Assembly: GCA_002409405.1 (NCBI GenBank)
Contig: DHNG01000043.1
Span: 24,643-40,583, forward strand
Source of the DNA: Flavobacteriales bacterium UBA5422
GTDB taxonomy: Bacteria; Bacteroidota; Bacteroidia; Flavobacteriales_D; Crocinitomicaceae
Length of the DNA stretch: 15,941 nt
Direction: 5' to 3'
The notes beneath the pieces are model-generated. The model searched no databases and was not told the DNA's origin. It was given only the letters and a program-made list of their open reading frames with translations. Made by a program: the position numbers and the translations under genes. This document shows positions 6,182 through 13,967 of this stretch, piece after piece. The first letter of the stretch is position 1; each line of letters begins with the position of its first letter.

Positions 6182-6214
6182 CAACGAATATACGTTGTGT
6201 TTGTAGAATGCTGA

Positions 6215-6664
6215 TCAATTGGATAATTCTTCTTTTACAATTGCAGAAATGACTTTTCCGTCTGCTTTTCCTGCTAATTTTCCTGTAAGAACTCCCATTA
6301 CTTTACCCATATCAGATGGAGCCGAGGCGCCAACGGACTGGATTGCTGCCTTCACTTCTGCTCTGATTTCATCCTCAGTCAATTGTTTGGGCATGTATTC
6401 TTCGATTACTTTGGCCTGGAATAATTCCTCATCCGCCAAATCCTGTCTCCCCTGCTCCACATACAAATTGTAGGTGTCAATGCGCTGTTTGTACAATTTC
6501 AAAACAATTTTTGCAGCTGCTTCTTCTGTCACTTCACCGGAACCTCCTGAAGTTGCTTCCAACATTAATTTTGATTTGATGTCTCTCAATGCAGCCAGAC
6601 GTTCTTTTTCTTTCGCCAGCATCGCTGCTTTGATATCTGCATTTATTTGGTCTGTAAAACTCAT
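6215..6664 (-). CDS. yqeY: GatB/YqeY domain protein
   Basis: This 149-aa protein spans the whole YqeY family length. It has the N-terminal SFTDQINADIKAAMLAKEKERLAALRDIKS helical block (quoted as two adjoining family segments), YKQRIDTYNLYVEQGRQDLADEE, EEYMPKQLTEDEI, the ASAPSDMGKVMGVLTGKLAGKADG loop region, and the ISAIVKEEL end. YqeY resembles the tail domain of the GatB amidotransferase subunit, which binds tRNA; the free-standing protein's role is not settled. It is the last gene of the minus-strand cluster, 60 bp after ftsZ, with a 10-bp-stem hairpin in that gap and a strong terminator after it. This position next to ftsZ is common in Bacteroidota. Confidence 0.93.
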   Translation of the reverse strand: MSFTDQINADIKAAMLAKEKERLAALRDIKSKLMLEATSGGSGEVTEEAAAKIVLKLYKQRIDTYNLYVEQGRQDLADEELFQAKVIEEYMPKQLTEDEIRAEVKAAIQSVGASAPSDMGKVMGVLTGKLAGKADGKVISAIVKEELSN

Positions 6665-6678
6665 GTCAATGTATTTGT

Positions 6679-6710
6679 AATGAACGATCGACTTTCATCA
6701 ATCGTTCATT
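6679..6710 (-). promoter_or_regulatory. Intercistronic hairpin between ftsZ and yqeY
   Basis: AATGAACGAT (6679-6688) and ATCGTTCATT (6701-6710) form a perfect 10-bp stem around a 12-base loop, inside the 60-base ftsZ-yqeY gap. No T-run follows on the minus strand, so it is unlikely to stop transcription fully. It could stabilise the ftsZ mRNA, mark a processing site, or be an operator. No TAnnTTTG box is seen in the gap. Confidence 0.55.
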
Positions 6711-6724
6711 TCTATCTTCTGTTA

Positions 6725-8392
6725 TTAATCTACGTTATCGTGCAGGAATGAATTCCCTCCTCTCAACTTCACATCTCCGTTGGCATCTTTGTCAACTGAA
6801 AAACGTGATGCATTTGAATCGGAACTATATCCACCGTTGTTATCCAGATTGATGCTTCTGCGTGTATACGCCGGTTCTTTTTCAAACTGGATAATTCCAT
6901 CAGCCTTTTTCAACCGGGACGTGAACTCATGAATACGGTTCATACGTTCCTGTTGCTTGCGTTGTTGTTCTTCCGGAGAAAGCACTTGCTTTGACTCTTC
7001 TGAAGAAGCTTCTATCTGCTGCTCTACTTCATCTTCCAGGGTATACCGTTTTACTTCCGCTACCGGAGTCGGTACAACTGTTTCTTCTACTTGATTTTCT
7101 GACACGGCAGTTGGTTCTGCAGCTACATCCCAATCAAAATTGATCGCTCCTTGCTCAGTCACTTCGTCATCCAGATTTACCTTCTTCACTTCCGGCTCCG
7201 ATGGAGTTGTGTTGGTTGTATAAGACGTAAACGAATTATTCACTGTCGGAGGCGTCACAACAGGTACTTCCGTTTTTTTAATAAACGGCTCTGCCTGCTC
7301 ATTGGTGATTTCTTTTGCTCCGTTCCAAACATTTGTTTCTGTCGGGGAAGTCAAAGGAGCTTTGATCTCTGCCTTCGGTTCGTCTTCCAGAACAGTACGT
7401 TGTTGTTCAGGAGCTTTCTCAAAACCCGTGATCGGCGAAGAAGCGAATCCTGTAGCGATAACCGTTACACTCAATTTGTTTCCTAACGAAGCGTCGTAAC
7501 CATGTCCGAAGATGATTTCTGCCGTTGAACCTGCCTCATCCTGGATGTAGTCAGTGATCTCAGCCATTTCGTCCATTGTAATTTCAGCGTCACCGTATGT
7601 AATGTTCAACAATACGTAGTTTGCACCTTTGATGTCATTGTCATTCAACAACGGAGAAGACAAGGCTTGCTGAACAGCGCTCATAGATCTGTTCTCACCT
7701 TCTGCCTTCGCGCTACCCATGATGGCAACACCTGAGTTACGCATCACTGTATTTACGTCGTTCAAATCCGTGTTGATGATTCCTGTAACAGAAATCACTT
7801 CCGCAATACCTTTCGCTGCAACTGTCAGTACATCATCTGCCTGTGCAAATGCATTTCCGATTGTCAGGTTTCCGGTTACTTCACGCAGTCGCTCATTGTT
7901 GATGATCAGCAACGCGTCTACATTTCTTCTCATGGCATCCAGACCGTCTTCCGCTTGTTGGCGGCGTTTTCTTCCTTCAAAACTGAATGGAACAGTAACG
8001 ATACCGACAGTAAGAATTCCCATTTCTTTCGCAACACCGGCAATGACAGGAGCAGCTCCGGTACCGGTACCTCCCCCCATTCCTGCTGTAACGAATACCA
8101 TTTTCGTATTGTTAGACAACAAGTCACGAATTTCATCAATATTTTCTACTGCCGCATTTTTACCGATTTCAGGAATTGAACCAGCACCTCTACCTTCCGT
8201 TAAAGATGGTCCCAACTGAATCTTGTAGGGCACAGGAGAAATATCCAACGCTTGTTTATCTGTATTGCAGACAATGAAATCCACGCCTATAATTCCCTGA
8301 TTATACATGTGATTCACAGCGTTGCTCCCTCCACCACCAACACCAATTACTTTGATGATTGATGAGTTTTCTTTTGGCAAATCAAATTCCAT
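6725..8392 (-). CDS. ftsZ: Cell division protein FtsZ
   Basis: FtsZ is the tubulin-like GTPase that forms the cytokinetic ring. The 555-aa product has the GTPase core at about 1-318, with GVGGGGSNAV (17-26), the tubulin signature GGGTGTG (107-113), NNERLREV (165-172) and the T7-loop NTDLND (207-212) that completes the GTPase site of the neighbouring subunit. A long, low-complexity acidic linker (about 319-500) follows, then PAYTRRSINL (507-516) and the conserved terminal NSFLHDNVD (547-555). At 555 aa it is much longer than the roughly 383 aa of E. coli FtsZ because of the linker, as is usual in Bacteroidota. The linker holds a repeated short motif, VKxxxLxDEVxxQ, at 402-414 and 447-459. ftsA ends 57 bp upstream. 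Confidence 0.98.
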   Translation of the reverse strand: MEFDLPKENSSIIKVIGVGGGGSNAVNHMYNQGIIGVDFIVCNTDKQALDISPVPYKIQLGPSLTEGRGAGSIPEIGKNAAVENIDEIRDLLSNNTKMVFVTAGMGGGTGTGAAPVIAGVAKEMGILTVGIVTVPFSFEGRKRRQQAEDGLDAMRRNVDALLIINNERLREVTGNLTIGNAFAQADDVLTVAAKGIAEVISVTGIINTDLNDVNTVMRNSGVAIMGSAKAEGENRSMSAVQQALSSPLLNDNDIKGANYVLLNITYGDAEITMDEMAEITDYIQDEAGSTAEIIFGHGYDASLGNKLSVTVIATGFASSPITGFEKAPEQQRTVLEDEPKAEIKAPLTSPTETNVWNGAKEITNEQAEPFIKKTEVPVVTPPTVNNSFTSYTTNTTPSEPEVKKVNLDDEVTEQGAINFDWDVAAEPTAVSENQVEETVVPTPVAEVKRYTLEDEVEQQIEASSEESKQVLSPEEQQRKQQERMNRIHEFTSRLKKADGIIQFEKEPAYTRRSINLDNNGGYSSDSNASRFSVDKDANGDVKLRGGNSFLHDNVD

Positions 8393-8449
8393 TTTCTTCG
8401 TTTTTATTAGTTGTCGTTGTTTGTTATTTTTTGGTTTTAAAAGGAATTA

Positions 8450-9748
8450 TTAATCTTCCTCGATAAACCAGCTTTTTCCCTTTTCTACCAGAGATTCGAA
8501 GAAACCTGTTCTTCGTTTATCTGTTTGCCGGGCAATTTTTTCTGTTCCTGTCGCAGTAGAAGTTTCTCCAACTGTTCCTTTTCTATCCAGGTTATTGAAT
8601 CCGTTCAGTACCAAACCAATTCCTGTTGAATACATCGGACTCGCCAGTTTATCCAACTCATTTGTATTTGCCAGGTGCTCAGTAGGCAATCCGATTCGTG
8701 TGTCCAATCCTGTCACGTATTCAAACAATTGCTTCACGTGCTTCAATTGTGCACCACCGCCGGTTACTACAATCCCTCCGATCAGTTTCTTTTTCAATCC
8801 TGAATTGATGATTTCATAATCCACCAATTCGATGATCTCTGTCATACGGGCGCTGATAATACTCGCCAGGTTTCTGACAGATATTTCTTTCGGTTCCCGT
8901 CCGCGCAGTCCCGGAATACAAACGATTTCGTTTTCCTGGCTTTCGCTTGGCAATGCTGAACCGAATTTCACTTTCAGTCGCTCCGCCTGGTTACGCATAA
9001 TCATACAACCTTCCTTGATATCTTCCGTGATGGAATTTCCTCCAAACGGAATAATTGCTGTATGCTGGATAATTCCGTCGTGGAATACTGCGATATCTGT
9101 TGTACCACCACCGATGTCAACCAAGACCACTCCCGCTTCTTTTTCTTCAGAAGACAACACCGCTTCCGCAGATGCCATTGGTTCTAGCACTAAGTCTTTC
9201 ACCTCCAATCCTGAACGGGAAACACATCGCATAATGTTCGTACACGCTCCGACATTCCCGGTAATGATGTGGAAATTTGCTTCCAATCGCACACCTGCAT
9301 GACCGATCGGCTCTTTAATTCCCTGTTGGTTATCAATAATGTATTGCTTCGGAATTACTTTTATAATTTGTTCTCCCGGAGGCATCAGCATTTTGTACAT
9401 GTCGTCTTCCAACGCGTCCAGATCCAGCTGAGAAATCTCATTCTCCAGGTTGCTACGCGTCAGCATACCTCTGTGCTGCATGCTTTTGATGTGTTGACCT
9501 GCCACACCGACATATGCACTACGGATCAGCAGTTCATACTCTCCGTTAATGCTTGCCTGCGTTTGCTCAACAGCCGATTTGATCGACTGAATGGTTTTCT
9601 CGATGTTTTCAACAATACCGCGAGCAACACCGAGTGACTCAGCTTGCCCCATCGCCAGAATTTCGATTTTGCCATGTTCATTTCGTGTTCCCACAAAACA
9701 GGCAATCTTCGTAGTTCCGATATCAAGTCCAACAACAACTTTTGACAT
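8450..9748 (-). CDS. ftsA: Cell division protein FtsA
   Basis: FtsA is the actin-like ATPase that tethers FtsZ to the membrane. The 432-aa product has the phosphate-1 motif VVVGLDIGTTK (4-14), phosphate-2 DIGGGTTD (211-218), the adenosine motif GGIVVTGGGAQL (324-335), the FtsA-specific 1C domain between the first two, and a C-terminal amphipathic helix GFFESLVEKGKSWFIEE (415-431) for membrane binding. The frame extends upstream to 9829, but MSKVVVGLDIG at 9748 is the family start; the longer version would overlap ftsQ by 74 bases. It begins 7 bp after the ftsQ stop, so ftsQ, ftsA and ftsZ are almost certainly co-transcribed. Confidence 0.97.
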   Translation of the reverse strand: MSKVVVGLDIGTTKIACFVGTRNEHGKIEILAMGQAESLGVARGIVENIEKTIQSIKSAVEQTQASINGEYELLIRSAYVGVAGQHIKSMQHRGMLTRSNLENEISQLDLDALEDDMYKMLMPPGEQIIKVIPKQYIIDNQQGIKEPIGHAGVRLEANFHIITGNVGACTNIMRCVSRSGLEVKDLVLEPMASAEAVLSSEEKEAGVVLVDIGGGTTDIAVFHDGIIQHTAIIPFGGNSITEDIKEGCMIMRNQAERLKVKFGSALPSESQENEIVCIPGLRGREPKEISVRNLASIISARMTEIIELVDYEIINSGLKKKLIGGIVVTGGGAQLKHVKQLFEYVTGLDTRIGLPTEHLANTNELDKLASPMYSTGIGLVLNGFNNLDRKGTVGETSTATGTEKIARQTDKRRTGFFESLVEKGKSWFIEED

Positions 9749-9755
9749 ATCTTTT

Positions 9756-10553
9756 CTATTCTTTTTTCTTACAAACAATCTGCTTATCGTATTTGAGGGA
9801 GATTTCGCTGTACTTATTCCACCCTTCAAACGGAATTGCTTCTTTGTAAAATATCTTTAGTTTTTCAAATTTTTCTGCAACGTCCTGTTCAGTAAACGCT
9901 GAGCCAAAGACAATTTTCTGTCCACCAACTAACGGGATCAGTACAAAATCACCGTTGCTTTCTCTGTGAATTTGTCCTATTAATGACCGCATTAGTGGAT
10001 CATTGCAAACATAATTCGAAATTCGATACACATCATCTAATTTTCGAATAGTTTTCAAAGAGTCATTGTTAATAATGTCAGAAACACTTTCCGAACCATA
10101 TCTGTCCGGAATCTCCCCTGTCACAACCAATACCCGTGCGGTATGCTCGGAAGAACTACTGATTGAATGTCCGTCTGCATCCAGAAAATAACTTTGTCCC
10201 GATGCATTAAAAATATGCGCAATGGGTTTTCGCAGTTCTATTTCTATGTTCCAGCTACCGTTCAGGGATGTAAAAACAGTCACATTTTTCACCTCTTCCA
10301 TCTTCCGGATAAACCGCTCTATTCTTTCAGGATTCAGATCGCGGACGCGTTGATTTACAAAGACCAGGTTATTTCGCTCCAAACGTGACAACAATTCATT
10401 TTCTGTAAGAAAGGAGTTTTCTCCTTCCACGCTGATCTGAATCACAGGTTTTTGCAACGGCAATTGCTTCAGCACTTTTTGTGTCATGACCAGCAGCACA
10501 ATGACCGAAACGCCAAAGACAGACCATCCTGTTATTTTCAGCCATTTACTCAC
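9756..10553 (-). CDS. ftsQ: Cell division protein FtsQ
   Basis: FtsQ is a bitopic divisome protein that connects the cytoplasmic ring with the periplasmic synthases. The 265-aa product has a short cytoplasmic tail, one membrane helix (about 8-25, GWSVFGVSVIVLLVM), a POTRA domain (about 38-115, including IQISVEGENSFLTENELL and IEIELRKPIAHIFN), and a beta domain with SYFLDADGHSI and a GDFVLIPLVGGQKIVFG region. Sequence conservation is low, as is typical of the family, but the layout and the murC-ftsQ-ftsA position support the call. The start is GTG at 10553, overlapping the murC stop by 8 bases, which suggests translational coupling. No nearby in-frame ATG offers a better start. Confidence 0.92.
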   Translation of the reverse strand: MSKWLKITGWSVFGVSVIVLLVMTQKVLKQLPLQKPVIQISVEGENSFLTENELLSRLERNNLVFVNQRVRDLNPERIERFIRKMEEVKNVTVFTSLNGSWNIEIELRKPIAHIFNASGQSYFLDADGHSISSSSEHTARVLVVTGEIPDRYGSESVSDIINNDSLKTIRKLDDVYRISNYVCNDPLMRSLIGQIHRESNGDFVLIPLVGGQKIVFGSAFTEQDVAEKFEKLKIFYKEAIPFEGWNKYSEISLKYDKQIVCKKKE

Positions 10554-11943
10554 TCCATGCTCTTTTTAACGGGTTAACAATTCGATCAATATCACCGGCT
10601 CCGATTGTTAAAAAAACACCTTGGTCATAGGAAGACAAATAGGTAACGGCTTCACCCGGAAGCATCAGTTTTTTATCCGGAGCAGTAATTTGTTCCAATA
10701 ATGCATCACTGGTTACACCTGCAATCGGCTCTTCTCTGGCCGGATAAATCGGCAACAGAATTACCTCATCCAATCGGGAAAGCTGTGTCGCAAAACCACC
10801 GAAGAAATCACGGGTTCGTGAAAACAAGTGTGGTTGAAAAACTCCGGTTACTTTCCGATCGGGATAGATCAGACGAATGGAATCGATCAATGCGTTCAAC
10901 TCAGTCGGATGGTGTGCGTAATCGTCAATATAAATTAAATTCTGCGATTTAACAATATACTCAAACCTCCGTTTCACTCCCAGGAATGTTTTCAATCCGG
11001 AACGGATGGTCGTTTCGTCCAACCCTAAAAATTGGCACAACGCAATGCACGCAATTGCATTTTCAGCATTGTGGATTCCCGGAATCCCCAGTTCAACAGC
11101 ATCCCACTTTCCGGAGGGAGTCCGCACATCAAACAGGTATTTTTCATTTTCCACACGCACATTCAGTCCGCAATAATCTGCCTCGGATTCATTGATTCCG
11201 TATGTGATCGTTTTTGCAACTGTCGGTAAATTCAATCCCTGTTTTTGTACAACTACCCCCTGTTCAGGGTGCAGACCTGCATACAATTCAAATCCTTCTC
11301 TGAAATGATCCGCATCGCCATAAATATCCAGGTGATCCGGATCTGCAGATGTAATGATGCTCGCAAACGGAGATAAACGCAAAAAAGAACGATCAAACTC
11401 ATCGGCTTCAATTACTGTGTATTCTGCTGTGGGGTTCAATACCAAATTGGAGTTAAAATTGGATGCAATTCCTCCCAGAAACGCCGTACATTTGACTTCC
11501 GACTGATCCAACAGATGTGCCAGCATTGTACTGGTTGTCGTTTTTCCATGCGTTCCTGCTACGCCTAATCCTTTAGAAGTTTTGGTAATCAATCCCAATA
11601 CTTCCGATCGTTTGACAATTTCAAATTCGTTGAATTGAAAATACAGCAATTCTCCTAAATTTTTCGGTACGGCAGGCGTTAGAATCACCAGTGTTTTTGC
11701 CCGATCATTATAGGGTGCCGGAATACTTGAATTCCTGTCTTCGTAATGTACATCAATTCCTTCTTGCTGCAGCGATTCTGTCAGGGCCGATGGTGTTTTA
11801 TCGTAACCAGCCACTTTCCATCCCAGTGATTTGAAATAACGGGCAAGTGCAGACATCCCGATTCCACCGATGCCCAGAAAATACACATTTTCAAAGGTAT
11901 TCAGACTGATATTTACTATTCGTATGTCCACTATTTTATTCAT
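10546..11943 (-). CDS. murC: UDP-N-acetylmuramate--L-alanine ligase
   Basis: MurC joins L-alanine to UDP-MurNAc with ATP, the first peptide step of peptidoglycan precursor synthesis in the cytoplasm. The 465-aa product shows the N-terminal Rossmann motif FLGIGGIGMS (22-31), the ATP loop GTHGKTTTS (130-138), DEFDRSF (181-187), DPDHLD (201-206), HNAENA (291-296), RRFE (325-328) and YIDDYAHHPTEL (338-349), all in Mur-ligase order. Length is normal. ftsQ overlaps its end by 8 bases, and the smaller membrane-protein gene ends 17 bp upstream. Confidence 0.97.
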   Translation of the reverse strand: MNKIVDIRIVNISLNTFENVYFLGIGGIGMSALARYFKSLGWKVAGYDKTPSALTESLQQEGIDVHYEDRNSSIPAPYNDRAKTLVILTPAVPKNLGELLYFQFNEFEIVKRSEVLGLITKTSKGLGVAGTHGKTTTSTMLAHLLDQSEVKCTAFLGGIASNFNSNLVLNPTAEYTVIEADEFDRSFLRLSPFASIITSADPDHLDIYGDADHFREGFELYAGLHPEQGVVVQKQGLNLPTVAKTITYGINESEADYCGLNVRVENEKYLFDVRTPSGKWDAVELGIPGIHNAENAIACIALCQFLGLDETTIRSGLKTFLGVKRRFEYIVKSQNLIYIDDYAHHPTELNALIDSIRLIYPDRKVTGVFQPHLFSRTRDFFGGFATQLSRLDEVILLPIYPAREEPIAGVTSDALLEQITAPDKKLMLPGEAVTYLSSYDQGVFLTIGAGDIDRIVNPLKRAWSE

Positions 11944-11960
11944 TTATCTGTTTTCAGATT

Positions 11961-12395
11961 TTAAAAATCGTCCAATAAATCCAGGTTTTTTTCTTTTCGT
12001 TTCGGAACAGGAATCCGTACTTTATAGATCGCTACCGCTAAAAACAAAACGGTGCTGATAAAAAACAACAGGAAACCAATGTGCGGTCCGGAGTAATTCG
12101 GTGAAAAATCTTCACTGTAGGCAAAACAAGCCAATCCAAATAACAACGTACTAAATACTAACAGCAATGCTTTCATTGTAATTGTATGTCGGACCAAACC
12201 AAACACAAGCGCCGGGATGAAGAAAAAGAAAAATAAAATATATTCAGTATCATACCCTCTTCCACCCGCATAAGAAGTATAAACAATCTGCAGGTCGTCT
12301 TCATAATACATTTTGTATGGCATCAGTAAACTCACCAGGTAAGTGACAAATGCCAGGATCAGTATTACACGTGTTATGATCAGTTTCCTATTCAT
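11961..12395 (-). CDS. Small four-helix membrane protein B (unknown function)
   Basis: I do not recognise this 144-aa protein. It has four predicted membrane helices at about 6-26, 51-68, 73-93 and 105-124. The charge pattern (MNRK at the start, KRKEK near the end) suggests that both termini are cytoplasmic. The loop between helices 1 and 2 is polar and rich in Tyr/Asp. It is clearly related to its upstream neighbour: shared IPxLV...V[KR]HT after helix 2, PH.G[FY] before helix 4, and an acidic-aromatic end (LLDDF). The start codon overlaps the neighbour's stop by 4 bases (ATGA). It lies between that gene and murC, inside the division cluster, so a role in envelope growth or division is plausible but not shown. 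Confidence 0.85.
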   Translation of the reverse strand: MNRKLIITRVILILAFVTYLVSLLMPYKMYYEDDLQIVYTSYAGGRGYDTEYILFFFFFIPALVFGLVRHTITMKALLLVFSTLLFGLACFAYSEDFSPNYSGPHIGFLLFFISTVLFLAVAIYKVRIPVPKRKEKNLDLLDDF

Positions 12396-12862
12396 AAATA
12401 ATCATCTATTACTTCATTACTTACCATTAACTTCTTCGCTACGGGAACGGTCGACTTCAAAACAGCAGCAATGAAAAACAACAGTGCTGAAGTACACAAT
12501 ACATAGTAACCTGCATGGGGTGCATATCCTGCAAAATCGTCCCGTGTATAGGAAAAATAACCGTCTTCGGAAGTTGCAAATCCTTTCCAATAGATCAATC
12601 CGATCATTGCAACAGAAAAAACAAGTGATGCAATTTTGGAAAATGTTGTGTGCTTAACGAATGTCATTACCAGCATCGGAATGGCAGCAGTAATAAAAAG
12701 GATAAACTTCAATTGAAAATCATGATTGCCGTAGATATACTGATCCACTCCATTAGTGGCATAATGATGGGTGTGTTTGTAATCGGGAACAAACAGATTG
12801 AACGTATAGACCAGGAATGCCAGCCATATCAATCCGTGTATTCGTTCCAATTTCTTTGCCAT
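12392..12862 (-). CDS. Small four-helix membrane protein A (unknown function)
   Basis: I do not recognise this 156-aa protein. It has four predicted membrane helices at about 9-26, 51-69, 75-92 and 115-135, a positively charged N-terminus (MAKKLER) and a basic then acidic tail (VAKKL...VIDDYL). The first extracytoplasmic loop is rich in His/Tyr (DYKHTHHYATNGVDQYIYG). It aligns along its full length with the next gene, sharing LAF..Y....PxY after helix 1, IPMLV...VKHT and PHAGYY. It begins 13 bp after murG and overlaps its paralogue by 4 bases, so it is part of the cluster transcript. No catalytic motif is visible. Confidence 0.85.
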   Translation of the reverse strand: MAKKLERIHGLIWLAFLVYTFNLFVPDYKHTHHYATNGVDQYIYGNHDFQLKFILFITAAIPMLVMTFVKHTTFSKIASLVFSVAMIGLIYWKGFATSEDGYFSYTRDDFAGYAPHAGYYVLCTSALLFFIAAVLKSTVPVAKKLMVSNEVIDDYL

Positions 12863-12875
12863 GACTCCCGTGTAG

Positions 12876-13967
12876 TTATCCGATTTTTGTTATTTCGTTT
12901 ACAATGTCTTTTGTTGCCGCGGGTCTTCCCAAATGAGCAATGTTCCCAGCTAATGTTACTTGTAATTCTTTATTGTTCATCAATTGAATTGCTTCATCAA
13001 TCAGCATTGTCCGGGCATCAACGTCTTTTACCAACACAGCTGCTTGTTTAGTGACTAACGCCATTGCGTTATGCGTCTGATGATCCTCTGCTACGTTAGG
13101 AGAAGGAACCAGGATTGCGGGTTTTTTAATCAGGCACAGCTCCGAAACGGAAATTGCTCCGGCGCGGGAGATAATTACATCTGCCAGTGCGTATGCCAAA
13201 TCCATCCGGGAAATAAACTGTGTCAGATGAATGCCTGTCAAATCTTTCCCTTTCAATCGATTGGTCAATTCTTCGTAATACAATTTTCCACATTGCCACA
13301 GCACCTGAATACCTGCTCCCTGTAATTTTTCAATCCCTGCAATCAGTGCTTCATTGAGAGTCCGTGCTCCAAGTGAACCACCAATAACCAACAATGTCGG
13401 ACGGGAAGCATCCAATCCATAAAAAGCAAGTGCTTCCTGTTTTTTCCCTTCGATCTGTGTTACTTCCAGTCGCACAGGGTTTCCTGTCATCACAATTTTT
13501 TCCTTTGGAAAGAATTTCTCCATTCCTTCGTATGCCACACACAAAGTCCTTGCTTTTTTTGCCAGTAGCATGTTTGTTTTTCCGGCAAATGAATTCTGTT
13601 CCTGTACCAAGGTCGGAATTCCTAACATGGACGCTGCTTTCAATGTCGGGCCGGAAGCATATCCTCCTACTCCGATCACTACCTGGGGTTGAAACTGCTT
13701 CACTATTTTTCGTGCAAGCACAATGCTTTTAATAATTTTGAACGGCAAGGCCAGATTTTTCAATGTCAGCTTCCGTTGTAATCCGGCAATTGGTAAGCCG
13801 ATGATTTTGTAACCTGCCTGGGGAACTTTTTCCATTTCCATTTTTCCTTCAGCACCTACAAACAAAATCTCCACCTCCGGAAATTGTCGTTTCAGTTCGT
13901 CTGCAATGGCAACCGCAGGAAATATATGTCCTCCGGTACCTCCTCCGGAAATGATTACACGTTTCAT
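12876..13967 (-). CDS. murG: UDP-GlcNAc:lipid I N-acetylglucosaminyltransferase MurG
   Basis: MurG adds GlcNAc to lipid I on the inner face of the cytoplasmic membrane, making lipid II. The 363-aa GT-B protein has the first glycine loop GGGTGGHIFPA (8-18), VIGVGGYASGP (97-107), TLVQEQNSFAGKTN (119-132), GNPVR (162-166), the second glycine loop GGSLGARTLN (196-205), SRAGAISVSEL (267-277) and PSPNVAEDHQTHNA (288-301). These are the acceptor and UDP-GlcNAc site marks of MurG, and the length is usual. The start overlaps the ftsW stop by 4 bases (ATGA), implying coupled translation of the flanking lipid II polymerase and synthase. Confidence 0.97.
   Translation of the reverse strand: MKRVIISGGGTGGHIFPAVAIADELKRQFPEVEILFVGAEGKMEMEKVPQAGYKIIGLPIAGLQRKLTLKNLALPFKIIKSIVLARKIVKQFQPQVVIGVGGYASGPTLKAASMLGIPTLVQEQNSFAGKTNMLLAKKARTLCVAYEGMEKFFPKEKIVMTGNPVRLEVTQIEGKKQEALAFYGLDASRPTLLVIGGSLGARTLNEALIAGIEKLQGAGIQVLWQCGKLYYEELTNRLKGKDLTGIHLTQFISRMDLAYALADVIISRAGAISVSELCLIKKPAILVPSPNVAEDHQTHNAMALVTKQAAVLVKDVDARTMLIDEAIQLMNNKELQVTLAGNIAHLGRPAATKDIVNEITKIG

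Noticed and set aside
7719..8219. 166-codon open frame on the plus strand inside ftsZ
   Set aside because: It is antisense to the conserved GTPase core of ftsZ, is rich in Ser/Pro/Ala from codon bias of the opposite strand, and matches no recognised family.
8832..9302. 156-codon plus-strand frame inside ftsA
   Set aside because: It is antisense to conserved FtsA motifs and has the same composition artefact; no separate promoter or family features.
9749..9829. 27-residue N-terminal extension of FtsA
   Set aside because: It would overlap ftsQ by 74 bases and precede the universally N-terminal VVVGLDIGTT strand; the ATG at 9748 fits the family.
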